Source of the DNA: an uncultured Clostridia bacterium
GTDB taxonomy: Bacteria; Bacillota; Clostridia; Oscillospirales; Oscillospiraceae
Assembly: GCA_947169005.1 (NCBI GenBank)
Contig: CAMVOG010000017.1
Location: forward strand, 1-16,897
Direction: 5' to 3'
DNA length: 16,897 bases
The notes under the pieces are model-generated. The model worked only from the letters and a program-made list of their open reading frames with translations, ran no database searches and had not been told where the DNA came from. Every line of letters begins with the position of its first letter. The first letter of the stretch is position 1. The position numbers and the translations under genes are program-made. Positions 6,901 to 13,737 of this stretch are shown here, piece after piece.

Positions 6901-7752
6901 CTGCGGGCCCTTTACGCCGATAGCGGCAGCGGGGCGGCCACCATCAGCGGCGTCAGCCTCACGGGGATCGAATACAGCGTCGACCTGGACGGGGACGGCA
7001 CGGAGGAGAAGCTCCTGGTGAATCCGGACGCTTCCGGGCGGCTGCTCACCCCCCTCATCAACGGCGTGGATTACACAGGCGTCCTCTATGATGAAAGCGA
7101 CATAGAAGCGGCCCGCCTGGGCCGCGGCACGAGCGCAAACCCGGACCTGGAAACCTACATGATCGTGGATCTGGACCTGACGGACGGCTATAAGGAGCTG
7201 GCCTTCATGGACTACGGCCCCAGCGACGACTATACCACCTCCTTCTACCGCTATGAAAGCGGTACTCTGCGGCACCTGGGCACGGTGGAGGGGCTCATCA
7301 CCTACGACAGCATGAACATGGGCTTCATACTGGACGGAGCGGGCCGGGTCTACACCACCATGCGCCTCTCCGTGCTGCAAACCTGGTGGGCAGAGGTCTG
7401 CTGGGAGCTGAACGGCGAGGGCGTGCTGGAGCTGCGGCCGCAGGCGGTCTATGACGCCCAGCGCTTCTCCTACGTCACCATGGACGGCGAGACGAAAACG
7501 AGCCACACGCTGCTGAAAGAGGTGCTGGCCTACGACGACCGCGTGGGCGACAGCGCCGACATACTCCCCGCCGGGGCCGAGATCACCCTTACGGGGACGG
7601 ATAATCGGGAGTGGGTCCGCATCAGCACGGAGAATGGCGAGGAGCGCTGGCTGCGTCTGGACACGAGCCAGGTCTATCCCGTAAACGTGGAGACCCCGAA
7701 GGGCTTCGTCTACGCCGGAGAGGTCATCGCATACCTGAATTACGCGGATTAA
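3940..7752 (+). CDS. BlaR1/MecR1-like M56 metallopeptidase-sensor with very long extracellular region
   Basis: 1270 residues from the ATG at 3940, preceded by AAAGGAG. The N-terminal part (1-320) is a membrane M56 protease: a hydrophobic segment at about 8-28, another at about 128-146, the gluzincin site HENVH at 200-204, a following hydrophobic stretch with HWFNPLCW, then EMSCDEAVL. A final membrane segment at about 300-318 ends in AAC-type residues. In known BlaR1 the rest is a penicillin-binding sensor of about 250 residues. Here about 950 residues follow with no serine acylation motif that I can see. They include an NTF2-like stretch near 330-440 (ending EDGSWRVDEIW), a calcium-loop-like DLDGDGTEE at 1015-1023, a second DLDLTDGYKEL at about 1078, and a likely SH3-type end (about 1208-1250, EWVRI...RWLRLD). 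It probably senses an envelope signal and inactivates BlaI by proteolysis. The ligand is unknown. Confidence 0.85.
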   Translation: MNELFLTILNMSLSASVVILAVLAARLLLRRAPKKWSYLLWSVAGFRLCCPVSFRAVFSIFRLSPLRQSGATVRAALPSPALRPSAGVTLPLSHAAQVTGAAGSASPDLSPALPAAAAPAPEPWPTLGTVLWCLGLTALLLYGVVSYLRLRRDLADAVRVRENIYESGAIRSPFILGFWRPRVYLPLGLAGDRLSYVLAHENVHLRRRDYLVKPLAFLLLAVHWFNPLCWMAFFLMSRDMEMSCDEAVLAQGGAGARDYSLSLLSFALPRRFPAPGPLAFGETGVKSRVKNVLSWRRPRTWVTLGAIVLCVAVLAACAADPAKQELKQPTEAEALRCVENVIDANNAKDQEAYIALFAAERQAEMRDYVSVRGKIEFLDDVTVLEGPTLIPPEGLPYTVPEGRTVVRTKEELYRASEDSTEVMLRYYLLIVEDGSWRVDEIWATREEVSDYELYAPVESWLRANVLDPLLRDGAAVSTRDGEKTAAVAEAEISELRRTGTVEGLAPAGRLESWVYRLRIRLDADPAEVMLAGGQTEEDGWFDLFGPQDLVGLIQGGPPAFRVLYNAPVNDNMGFYGYHESYEEAIWDLYLQTTDRDLSLPLYVEDWAGALTRRGYTVPGNLPVHRYEGAGWSLYIPVTGWEQTENSAARTVWRSQYGTGLISVRPSSAEEQTAERPLLTEGQAERFVEGTDGSIWLVWTQYEPEKLPASGDGALIPGLLDLMRESFMPPSEASDIFSAQSAPPGMGEPLPASVSVTTLQLPPALLNLQTEDIDSVSLFNGVGEPALVAAALRAAQPAERRESGLLHWNAEVRLKDGTLLRLAAGPEENLVDVFCGDYDPCTLESAALYTMIRDSYSFPSGYLHMDYERYAADLADRAEALRRQINEEAGAEVCAGWEALDFRPITVYDAPDDALYVVYSLELAFPLSDPDRAVWAGGLWLDNQLRLRGLDPGWFVTRRSGDRVETAFLDADRWFFFNQAGQGLALERLRALYADSGSGAATISGVSLTGIEYSVDLDGDGTEEKLLVNPDASGRLLTPLINGVDYTGVLYDESDIEAARLGRGTSANPDLETYMIVDLDLTDGYKELAFMDYGPSDDYTTSFYRYESGTLRHLGTVEGLITYDSMNMGFILDGAGRVYTTMRLSVLQTWWAEVCWELNGEGVLELRPQAVYDAQRFSYVTMDGETKTSHTLLKEVLAYDDRVGDSADILPAGAEITLTGTDNREWVRISTENGEERWLRLDTSQVYPVNVETPKGFVYAGEVIAYLNYAD

Positions 7753-7769
7753 AAAAAGCATCATCACTT

Positions 7770-7815
7770 TTTCCCGGCGTTTTCGATGGAAAGCGCCGGG
7801 AAATCTTTGTTTTTC
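7770..7815 (+). terminator. Rho-independent terminator of the blaI-blaR operon
   Basis: A 15-bp stem (arms 7770-7784 and 7789-7803, one T-G wobble) with loop GATG is followed by a T-rich tail at 7804-7815. It begins 17 bases after the blaR stop. Confidence 0.9.
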
Positions 7816-7873
7816 ATAACATTTTCCGGTCAAATACAAGCTGTTCTTTATACATAGTTTAAACAATCCCCAA

Positions 7874-7902
7874 TTGACAGGTTTTTCTCCCTCTGATAAA
7901 CT
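7874..7902 (+). promoter_or_regulatory. Promoter of the DUF7662-ogt-lyxose isomerase unit
   Basis: TTGACA (7874-7879), a 17-base spacer and TAAACT (7897-7902), then an AGGAGG ribosome binding site at 7913-7918 and the start codon at 7926. The 173-base gap after blaR is otherwise filled by the terminator and an AT-rich stretch. Confidence 0.75.
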
Positions 7903-7925
7903 GATGGCGAACAGGAGGCGACGAC

Positions 7926-8192
7926 ATGAACAAATACGATCCTTTGGAAAACCATCTGGTGAAAAGCGGACAGGACGTAATCACAATGAGCTTTGCGGAG
8001 CTGGAGGCCATTTTAGGGGCTTCGCTGCCGCCCTCCGCGCTGAAGTATTCCGTCTGGTGGGCCAATGAGGGCGGCAGACCCGGAACGATGCACACCCATG
8101 CCGTTGCCTGGTATCGGGCGGGTTATCGGGCAGAGGCGGATCGGTCCGTGCGGCGGGTGCGCTTCATCCGGGAATCCGGCCCCCGAAGCTGA
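7926..8192 (+). CDS. DUF7662-like small protein of unknown function
   Basis: 88 residues with the pattern I associate with the DUF7662 family: NKYDPLENHL at the start, a SFAELEAILG helix, LPPSA, then WWANEG and a HAVAWYRAGY segment. The invariant-looking Trp pair and the Phe-x-Glu-Leu-Glu helix suggest a small alpha/beta fold, sometimes found with nucleases or phage-defence neighbours in other genomes, but no role is established here. It is the first gene of a unit with its own promoter and AGGAGG site. It ends in TGA, and the next small ORF continues in the same frame one codon later (see 8196). Confidence 0.72.
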   Translation: MNKYDPLENHLVKSGQDVITMSFAELEAILGASLPPSALKYSVWWANEGGRPGTMHTHAVAWYRAGYRAEADRSVRRVRFIRESGPRS

Positions 8193-8195
8193 CCA

Positions 8196-8408
8196 ATGCT
8201 GGACTGGAACGGCAGCGGGCGCATTGATCCGACCGACGTGGGCGTCTCCATCGCCGTGGAGGAGGCCCGCCGGGAGAAAGACGCAGAAGAACGGGTGGAG
8301 GCGCCCGCCCCTGTCCCGCCCGTAAAAGGAGAGAAACCATGGAATACAGCTTTCACTACCCTTCGCCGCTGGGCGGTCTCACGCTGGCGGCAACAGAAAA
8401 GGCCCTGA
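8196..8408 (+). CDS. Small acidic protein with calcium-loop-like DWNGSGRIDPTD motif
   Basis: 70 codons, beginning 3 bases after the stop of the preceding gene and in the same frame. The first 48 codons have the strong GC third-position bias of real genes here. The start MLDWNGSGRIDPTDV resembles an EF-hand or dockerin-type loop (D-x-N-x-S-x-x-D), followed by a charged helix (EEARREKDAEERVE) and a Pro-rich stretch. I recall similar short proteins in Clostridia but cannot name a family. No good ribosome binding site is seen; translation probably depends on coupling to the gene before it. The last 23 codons overlap ogt in another frame and look non-natural, so the end may have been extended by mutation. 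A shadow ORF remains possible. Confidence 0.5.
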   Translation: MLDWNGSGRIDPTDVGVSIAVEEARREKDAEERVEAPAPVPPVKGEKPWNTAFTTLRRWAVSRWRQQKRP

Positions 8409-8872
8409 CGGGGCTTTGGTTTGACGGACAGAAATACTTTGGCGCGGGGCTGGACCCGGCGGCGGAGACGCGGCCCCTCCCCATCTTCGACGAGGCGGCC
8501 CGCTGGCTGGACGCCTACTTTGCCGGGCGGGAGCCGGGCTTCACCCCGCCTCTGGCTCCTAAGGGAACGGACTTTCAGCAGGCCGTATGGTCCCTGCTAT
8601 TAAAAATACCCTATGGGGAAACGACCACCTACGGGGCCCTGGCCAGGGAGCTGGCGGCCCAACGGGGGCAGGCGCGTTTTTCCGCCCAGGCGGTGGGCGG
8701 CGCGGTGGGGCACAATCCCATCTCCCTCATCATCCCCTGCCACCGGGTTGTGGGGAGCTCGGGCAGTCTCACGGGCTACGCCGGCGGCGTGGAGCGCAAG
8801 CTGCGGCTCCTGAAGCTGGAGGGGGCCGATACGGCCCGCTTCACCGTTCCCAAACGGGGCACGGCCCTGTAA
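8339..8872 (+). CDS. ogt: Methylated-DNA--[protein]-cysteine S-methyltransferase
   Basis: 177 residues. The enzyme removes alkyl groups from O6-alkylguanine (and O4-alkylthymine) in DNA by irreversible transfer to its own cysteine. The active site IPCHRV is present with Cys134, preceded by the Asn-hinge region (AVGHNPISLI) and followed by the SGSLTGYAGG segment. The helix-turn-helix around TDFQQAVWSLLLKIPYGETTTYGALA inserts into the DNA minor groove. Length is normal for the Ogt/MGMT type without an Ada N-terminal domain. AAAAGGAGA lies just before the ATG. The gene overlaps the 3' end of the small acidic ORF and is followed 15 bases later by the isomerase gene. Confidence 0.95.
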   Translation: MEYSFHYPSPLGGLTLAATEKALTGLWFDGQKYFGAGLDPAAETRPLPIFDEAARWLDAYFAGREPGFTPPLAPKGTDFQQAVWSLLLKIPYGETTTYGALARELAAQRGQARFSAQAVGGAVGHNPISLIIPCHRVVGSSGSLTGYAGGVERKLRLLKLEGADTARFTVPKRGTAL

Positions 8873-8887
8873 AAAGGAGGAAATACC

Positions 8888-9577
8888 ATGAAACGATCAC
8901 AGATCAATGCCGCTCTGCGGGAAATGGAGGCCATGTGCGCGGCCTGCCGCTTTTCCCTGCCCCCCTTCTGCGGCTTCACTCCGGCGCAATGGGAGGACCT
9001 GGGCCGCGAATACGACGAGGTGCGGGACTGCAAGCTGGGCTGGGATATCACAGACTACGGCCAGGGGGATTATGATCGGCTGGGTTTCTCCCTCATCACC
9101 ATCCGCAACGGCTGCCGGGCCATGCCGGAGAAGTACCCCAAGGTCTATGCGGAGAAGCTGCTTTATTTAAAGGAGGGGCAGTACGCCCCCAACCACTTCC
9201 ATTGGAGCAAGACCGAGGACATCATCAACCGTGGCGGCGGCAACGTGCTGATCCGGGTCTACAACAGCCTCCCGGATGAGAGCATCGACCGCAGCTCCCC
9301 CGTCACCGTTCACTGCGACGGGCGCTGCTTCACCGTCCCCGCCGGGACCCAGGTCCGCCTCACCCCCGGCGAGAGCATCCACATCACGCAGCTTTTGTAC
9401 CACGATTTCACCGTGGAGCCGGGCACCGGCCCCGTCCTGCTGGGGGAGGTCAGCCAGTGCAACGACGACGAGCACGACAACCGTTTCGAGCCGCCCATGG
9501 ACCGCTTCCCCGAGATTGAGGAGGACGAGGCTCCTTACCGGCTGCTCTGCACCGAGTATCCGCCCGCCAAGAGCTGA
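8888..9577 (+). CDS. D-lyxose ketol-isomerase family sugar isomerase
   Basis: 229 residues, cupin fold. Members convert D-lyxose to D-xylulose, and some D-mannose to D-fructose, using a divalent metal. The metal site is visible as NHFHWSKTED at 102-111, giving H103, H105 and E110, with a fourth ligand likely from the His in ESIHITQLLYHDF. The C-terminal GEVSQCNDDEHDNRF segment is characteristic of the family. AAGGAGG precedes the ATG. No sugar transporter or kinase is nearby, so its physiological substrate is open; co-transcription with ogt appears incidental. A strong terminator follows directly. Confidence 0.88.
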   Translation: MKRSQINAALREMEAMCAACRFSLPPFCGFTPAQWEDLGREYDEVRDCKLGWDITDYGQGDYDRLGFSLITIRNGCRAMPEKYPKVYAEKLLYLKEGQYAPNHFHWSKTEDIINRGGGNVLIRVYNSLPDESIDRSSPVTVHCDGRCFTVPAGTQVRLTPGESIHITQLLYHDFTVEPGTGPVLLGEVSQCNDDEHDNRFEPPMDRFPEIEEDEAPYRLLCTEYPPAKS

Positions 9578-9638
9578 AACGCGCCCTTGTGAAAAATCCG
9601 TATTCTTTCTTCAAACGGATGTTCACAGGGGCGTTTTT
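9578..9638 (+). terminator. Rho-independent terminator after the isomerase gene
   Basis: Outer arms starting AACGC...TGTGAA (from 9578) pair with TTCACA...GCGTT (9622-9634). A nested ATCCGT/ACGGAT pair lies inside, and five T follow from 9634. Confidence 0.8.
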
Positions 9639-9648
9639 GTGCTATAAT
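9622..9648 (+). promoter_or_regulatory. Extended -10 promoter for the dinB unit
   Basis: TATAAT at 9643-9648 with TG at 9640-9641 makes a perfect extended -10. A weak -35 (TTCACA at 9622-9627, 15-base spacer) lies inside the terminator arm, so terminator and promoter overlap. No LexA-type dyad was recognised near it. Confidence 0.7.
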
Positions 9649-9666
9649 CAAAGTCGGGAGCTGTTT

Positions 9667-9744
9667 ATGCACTTTGAGACCATGATGTTCCTGCTTCTTC
9701 ATCTGCTGGAGAGGCTGCGGGAGGAAACGGAAAACGCGGACTGA
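9667..9744 (+). CDS. 25-codon small ORF (leader or small protein)
   Basis: ATG at 9667 after GGGAG with a 6-base gap, located about 18 bases downstream of a strong promoter and about 20 bases before the next gene. The peptide starts MHFETMMFLLLHLLERLREE, a Leu-rich amphipathic helix followed by an acidic end. It could be a membrane-associated microprotein or a translated leader. No regulatory codon run is seen. Confidence 0.4.
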   Translation: MHFETMMFLLLHLLERLREETENAD

Positions 9745-9764
9745 ATCAAAAAGGAGAAGACCAT

Positions 9765-9989
9765 ATGAAAACCTACGAGCTGCTGATCGCGGAGCGTCAG
9801 CCCACCTGCGGCGGAAAAACGCCCGTCCGCACCAGCATCAAAACCGTCACAACGGAGGACCCGGTAGCCTATGTGCGGGAGCTGGAACCGGAAAGCGAGC
9901 TGCGGACCTCCACGGAGGCGGACGGCACCCTGATTGTGGAAATGGACCACAACGGCTTCTGGGTAAAATACGAGTTCACGGAGGACTGA
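9765..9989 (+). CDS. Conserved-looking 74-aa protein of unknown function
   Basis: No family recognised. The gene has AAAAGGAGA upstream and normal GC-rich codon use. The protein is probably soluble, with alternating beta-type stretches (MKTYELLIAERQ, LIVEMDHNGFWVKYEF) and an acidic middle (EDPVAYVRELEPESEL). It contains a single Cys in PTCGGKTP. It ends 22 bases before dinB and is surely co-transcribed with it. A small two-layer fold seems likely. Confidence 0.7.
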   Translation: MKTYELLIAERQPTCGGKTPVRTSIKTVTTEDPVAYVRELEPESELRTSTEADGTLIVEMDHNGFWVKYEFTED

Positions 9990-10011
9990 CTCTCCGAGGG
10001 AGGCGCGGCGA

Positions 10012-11226
10012 TTGGAGCAGATCATCATACATGTGGATATGGACGCCTTCTTCGCCGCCGTGGAGATTCGGGACGATCCCTCCCTGCGGGGCAAGCCCCT
10101 CATCATCGGGGCCCTGCCCCATGAGCGCGGCGTGGTGGCCACCTGCAGCTATGAGGCGAGGAAATTCGGCGTCCACTCCGCCATGAACATCAAGGAGGCC
10201 TACCGGCTCTGTCCGCAGGGGATATACCGACGGCCCAATATGGAAAAGTACCGGGCGGTGTCCCGCCAGCTCCATGAGATCTGGGACAGCTACGCCACCG
10301 TCTCCGAGGCCATTGCCTTTGACGAGGCCTATCTGGACGTGACCGCGCGGGCCGGGGATTTCGCCGGGGCCCGGGAGATCGGCCTTACCATCAAGCGCCG
10401 GGTCCGGGAGGAGCTGAGGCTTACCTGCTCCGTGGGCGTGGCCTATTCCAAGACGGCGGCCAAGACCGCCAGCGAGGAGAAGAAGCCCGACGGCTATTTT
10501 GAGATCCCCACCCCCGCGGATTTTGTAAGGCTCATTGAGGACCGGGACGTGCGGGTGCTGTACACCGTGGGGGCCAGCACGGCGGAAAAGCTCTACGCCG
10601 CCGGCATCCGCACCGTGCGGGACCTGCGGGAACGCGCGGGCGAGGCGGAGCTGCTCTTAGGCAAGCAGGGCCGCTGGCTCAGCCGCCTGGCCCGGGGGAT
10701 CGACGACCGGCGCGTCACGCCCTACCGCCCGGAGGACGCGAAATCCATCGGCCGGGAGGTCACCTTTCAGAAGGACGTGACGGATTATTCCCTGCTGCGG
10801 GACGTACTGGTGCTGTTGGCCCTCTGCGTGGAGCATCGGGCAAAGCGGGTGGGGCTCTGCGGCACGGGGGTCACGCTGAAGCTGACCTACGCCGACATGA
10901 AGGCCATCTCCCGCTCCCAGCTCGTGCCGCCCACGGACTCCGCCGTGGAGATCTTCGACCAGGCGGAGCGGCTGCTGGGCCGGGTGGAGCAGCGCCCCGC
11001 GCGGCTGGTGGGCGTGTCGCTGACGGGGCTTTCCGACGCCCGGGAGCGTCAGCTTCGCTTTGAGGACATTTTAGAGGACGAGCTTTCCCGGCGGGAGGAG
11101 CGCCGGAAGGCCCTGCTGGACGGCTTGCAGGCCCGGTACGGCCTGGATTTTGCCGGGCACCTGGATCAGCTTTTCGAGCTGGGCATCCTGCACAAAACGG
11201 TGGAATACATGCGCAAGCATGCGTAA
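10012..11226 (+). CDS. dinB: DNA polymerase IV, Y-family translesion polymerase
   Basis: 404 residues. It copies past damaged template bases at stalled forks. The start is TTG at 10012, preceded by GGGAGG with an 8-base gap; no ATG precedes the catalytic motif. Motifs: HVDMDAFFAAVE with D9, SYEARKFGV, FDEAYLDVT with D104 and E105, the palm motif CSVGVAYSKTAAKTASEEKKPDGYF, then the thumb helix-hairpin-helix TVGASTAEKLYAAGI and the little-finger domain. The clamp-binding peptide, usually QLxLF, appears degenerate as QLRFED at 347-352, followed by a C-terminal extension of about 50 residues. It sits two genes after a strong promoter and near ogt. Confidence 0.93.
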   Translation: MEQIIIHVDMDAFFAAVEIRDDPSLRGKPLIIGALPHERGVVATCSYEARKFGVHSAMNIKEAYRLCPQGIYRRPNMEKYRAVSRQLHEIWDSYATVSEAIAFDEAYLDVTARAGDFAGAREIGLTIKRRVREELRLTCSVGVAYSKTAAKTASEEKKPDGYFEIPTPADFVRLIEDRDVRVLYTVGASTAEKLYAAGIRTVRDLRERAGEAELLLGKQGRWLSRLARGIDDRRVTPYRPEDAKSIGREVTFQKDVTDYSLLRDVLVLLALCVEHRAKRVGLCGTGVTLKLTYADMKAISRSQLVPPTDSAVEIFDQAERLLGRVEQRPARLVGVSLTGLSDARERQLRFEDILEDELSRREERRKALLDGLQARYGLDFAGHLDQLFELGILHKTVEYMRKHA

Positions 11227-11243
11227 ATACGGGAGGACATAAA

Positions 11244-11675
11244 ATGGAAAACAAGCTCTTCACGGCGGACATGATCGGCCCCTGCGGGCTGGATTGCAGC
11301 CTCTGCATGATGGCCCAGGCCAAGGAAAAGCCCTGCCCCGGCTGCCGGGGCCCAGCGGAAAACAAATTCTTCTACTGCTCGGAGATCTGCGGCATCATGA
11401 AATGCGCCAAGCTCAAGGAAAATCACTATACCTTCTGCGACGAATGTCCCGATTTCCCCTGCGAGGACGTGATGGAGAAGGAGAACCGCTACCAGGGTGA
11501 ATACCCCCTCAAGGAGTCGCCCCTGGAAAATCTGCGGCTCATCCGGGAGAAGGGCATGGAGGCCTTTCTGGCCGAGGAGCGGGCTCGGTGGTCCTGCGGG
11601 GCGTGCGGCGGAGCCGTCTCCGTCCACACGGGGCTTTGCCGGGACTGCGGCGCGAAGCAAGAGGCGAAGGAATAA
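11244..11675 (+). CDS. DUF3795 cysteine-rich protein
   Basis: 143 residues, 17 bases after dinB, with GGGAGGA before the ATG. The N-terminus has the DUF3795 signature GPCGLDCSLC (C14, C18, C21), then CPGCRG (C31, C34), YCSEICGIMKC, and FCDECPDFPC. The end carries a second pair, CGACGG...LCRDCG, typical of a zinc ribbon. Twelve or more cysteines suggest metal binding. The family is widespread in anaerobes, and its role is unknown. Co-transcription with dinB looks clear. Confidence 0.85.
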   Translation: MENKLFTADMIGPCGLDCSLCMMAQAKEKPCPGCRGPAENKFFYCSEICGIMKCAKLKENHYTFCDECPDFPCEDVMEKENRYQGEYPLKESPLENLRLIREKGMEAFLAEERARWSCGACGGAVSVHTGLCRDCGAKQEAKE

Positions 11676-11718
11676 CGCGGCGGCTTTACGCCCCGCAAAA
11701 TAATAAGGAGGCAGCGAT

Positions 11719-13572
11719 ATGTTGAACTACTGGAACAGGCAGAACAACCCCGCGACCTTTGAGACCCTGGAGGAGGTCCGCGCCCACGCCGTTGCCGTGA
11801 CTGAGACCCTCTCCGGAAACGAGCGCTTCCCGCAGATCCTGAATCCCGCCCTGGAGGATTTCCCCACCGGACTGGCGTACTTTTACCGCTCCCCCATGCT
11901 CTACGGCGGCGAGACCGGGGCCCGGAACAACACCTCCTTCATCGTCTTCCCGGACCGGCGCTTTGAAGCGAAGGAGGAGGCCAGGGCGTACCTGGAGGAG
12001 CTGGGGCTCATCCGGCTCATCGACGAGGCCATCGGCACCATTCTCCTCTTCATGCCGGAAAAGGAGGACTACGGCGAGAGCGAGCTGCAATACGCCTATA
12101 CCCTCATCGACGCCCTGTTCAGCCAGAAGGCCTTTATCGAGATCGACGGCAAGCGCTGCGTTCCCGCCGAGAGCGAATACTGCGGCGGCTACGGCAAGAC
12201 CTATCTCTTCGGCGTGGGCCGGGGCGCCACCTTTATGAATAATTACGTCGCCGGCGGGCGGGACGAGATCATCGGCCGCACGGCCGGATATTTCACCTAT
12301 GGCGGCGAAATGCGGGACGATGCCCGCGTGAGCCAGTACGTGCCCGCCTTTTTGGTGAATGCCTGCCCCACAGCGGCGCAGAAATTCAGAGAGGCCAACG
12401 GGACCAACGCCTACGCGCTTGCGGAGGGCGTCGCCCGCTTCTTTGACCAGGCCCTGCCCCAGCGCCAGGTCCGCGTTGCCCGGGACGAGGCGGGCGCGCC
12501 GGGCCCCTGGATGGAGCGGGCCTTCCGGGAGATGTTCATGTTCCTCCAGCGCTCCGCCAACGTGATGACGAAGCACCTGGAGCCCCGGGTCACGGGCTGC
12601 TGGCAGGGCTACGTCCCCGCCCCGCCCGTCACTCGCTTTGCCCTCTCCCGCCGGAATCCCATTCTGAACGGGCGGGCCCAGGTGGGCGATTTGGAGGTCA
12701 TCTTCCGGCACGACGCGGAGCGCTTCGCGGATCTCACCAGCGTCCCCGGCGACTTCGCCATCCCCGGCGCTTACCTGGACTGCTGGTACGAGGTGCTGCC
12801 CCAGGCGGTGCTGCACAACACCGCCCCGGCCCACAGCGTCCCCCTGCTGCTGGCCAACCACGGCGGCGGGGACGACCATCTGATGTTCCTGGACGAGACG
12901 GGCCTGCTGCTCACCGCCGGTGAGCAGGGCTTCGCCATCGTGGCCCCCATGCACAGCGGCATCACCACCATCGCGGGCGAGGCCTTCCCCCGCCTGGTGC
13001 GCTATATGCTGGACACCTACCCCGCCCTGGACCCGGAGCGGGTCTGGGTAACGGGCTACTCCATGGGCGGCTGGGCAACCTACCACTGCATGGCCCATCA
13101 CCCGGAGATCTTCGCCGCCGCGGCCCCCATGGCCATGCCCCTGCGCCCCACGGACCTGCCGGAGGGCACCGCCGCCAGGTATGAAAAGCAGGACCTGCCC
13201 GCCCTGCTCATTTCCTCCACCTATGACTTCGCCGCCTGGGACGCGGAGCACAACCACCTGAACGAGGGCGGCAGCTTCTTCCTGCAAACCTACGGCGGCT
13301 TCAACGGCGTCGCCCCCGTGGAGGCCTTCGACTACGAGACTTATCCCGTGATCGGGCGGCCCTTCGATTCCTTCCGCCTCACCACCGTCAACGGCGAGTG
13401 GCGCAACGGGGAATGGCTCATGAAGAACAAGGAGGGCGTTCCCATGCTGGGCCTGAACGTGACGGAGTATCTGCAGCACTCCCTCTGGCCCGGCTACGGC
13501 GACATCGTCTACAATTTCGTGAAGCACTACCGCCGGGACAAGGAAACGGGCAAGATCGTATATACGGCGTAA
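11719..13572 (+). CDS. Two-part protein with C-terminal alpha/beta-hydrolase (esterase/peptidase type)
   Basis: 617 residues with AAGGAGG before the ATG. From about residue 370 it is an alpha/beta-hydrolase: a HGGG oxyanion-hole motif at 381-384, the strand VWVTGYS and nucleophile elbow GYSMGG with Ser448, then ISSTYDFAAWD, a plausible acid segment. A His in the last 40 residues (VKHYRRD) could complete the triad. The layout is like PHB-depolymerase/CE1-type esterases and prolyl-oligopeptidase relatives. The first 330 residues match nothing I can name; they are soluble-looking with no signal peptide, so the enzyme is probably cytoplasmic. It is the last gene of the dinB unit. Its substrate is unknown. 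Confidence 0.75.
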   Translation: MLNYWNRQNNPATFETLEEVRAHAVAVTETLSGNERFPQILNPALEDFPTGLAYFYRSPMLYGGETGARNNTSFIVFPDRRFEAKEEARAYLEELGLIRLIDEAIGTILLFMPEKEDYGESELQYAYTLIDALFSQKAFIEIDGKRCVPAESEYCGGYGKTYLFGVGRGATFMNNYVAGGRDEIIGRTAGYFTYGGEMRDDARVSQYVPAFLVNACPTAAQKFREANGTNAYALAEGVARFFDQALPQRQVRVARDEAGAPGPWMERAFREMFMFLQRSANVMTKHLEPRVTGCWQGYVPAPPVTRFALSRRNPILNGRAQVGDLEVIFRHDAERFADLTSVPGDFAIPGAYLDCWYEVLPQAVLHNTAPAHSVPLLLANHGGGDDHLMFLDETGLLLTAGEQGFAIVAPMHSGITTIAGEAFPRLVRYMLDTYPALDPERVWVTGYSMGGWATYHCMAHHPEIFAAAAPMAMPLRPTDLPEGTAARYEKQDLPALLISSTYDFAAWDAEHNHLNEGGSFFLQTYGGFNGVAPVEAFDYETYPVIGRPFDSFRLTTVNGEWRNGEWLMKNKEGVPMLGLNVTEYLQHSLWPGYGDIVYNFVKHYRRDKETGKIVYTA

Positions 13573-13582
13573 GATAATTGAA

Positions 13583-13619
13583 AACAGGCGGAGGCGGCCA
13601 TGGCTGTCTCCGCCCTGTT
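13583..13619 (+). terminator. Hairpin after the hydrolase gene
   Basis: AACAGGCGGAG (from 13583) pairs with CTCCGCCCTGTT (to 13619) with a one-base bulge and a loop that contains further pairing. The T-run is missing, so termination may be weak or bidirectional. The hairpin ends exactly where the spoVAC-like fragment begins. Confidence 0.55.
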
Positions 13620-13737
13620 ATCCCCCGCCCAGCAGCACCAAAATGACGCCGTACAGGACACTCGCCACCGTGCCGAAGACGATGACGGGGCCGGCGATGG
13701 AAAACATCTTCACCGCCATGCCCGTGACGAAGCCCTC
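13618..13737 (-). pseudogene. Truncated duplicate of the spoVAC 3' end
   Basis: Bases 13619-13737 match 15438-15556 at 116 of 119 positions by my alignment. The fragment encodes the last 38 or so residues of SpoVAC (EGFVTGMAVKM onward) with one Gly-to-Ser change, and its stop is TAA instead of TAG. Similarity stops abruptly at 13737, inside the codon after EGF. The frame stays open a further 20 codons into unrelated AT-rich DNA, but that hydrophobic lead (MRRLLKTIQ...) is not part of SpoVAC. It is a displaced gene end, not a functional gene. Confidence 0.92.

Noticed and set aside
4915..7866. Long open frame on the minus strand inside the BlaR1-like gene
   Set aside because: The plus strand has an M56 protease with clear motifs, ribosome binding site and terminator. 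The antisense product is rich in Gly, Arg, Gln and His without any family motif, as expected for shadows in GC-rich DNA.
11686..13527. 613-codon open frame on the minus strand opposite the hydrolase gene
   Set aside because: It has no ribosome binding site or recognisable motif, while the plus frame has a nucleophile elbow and good initiation signals.
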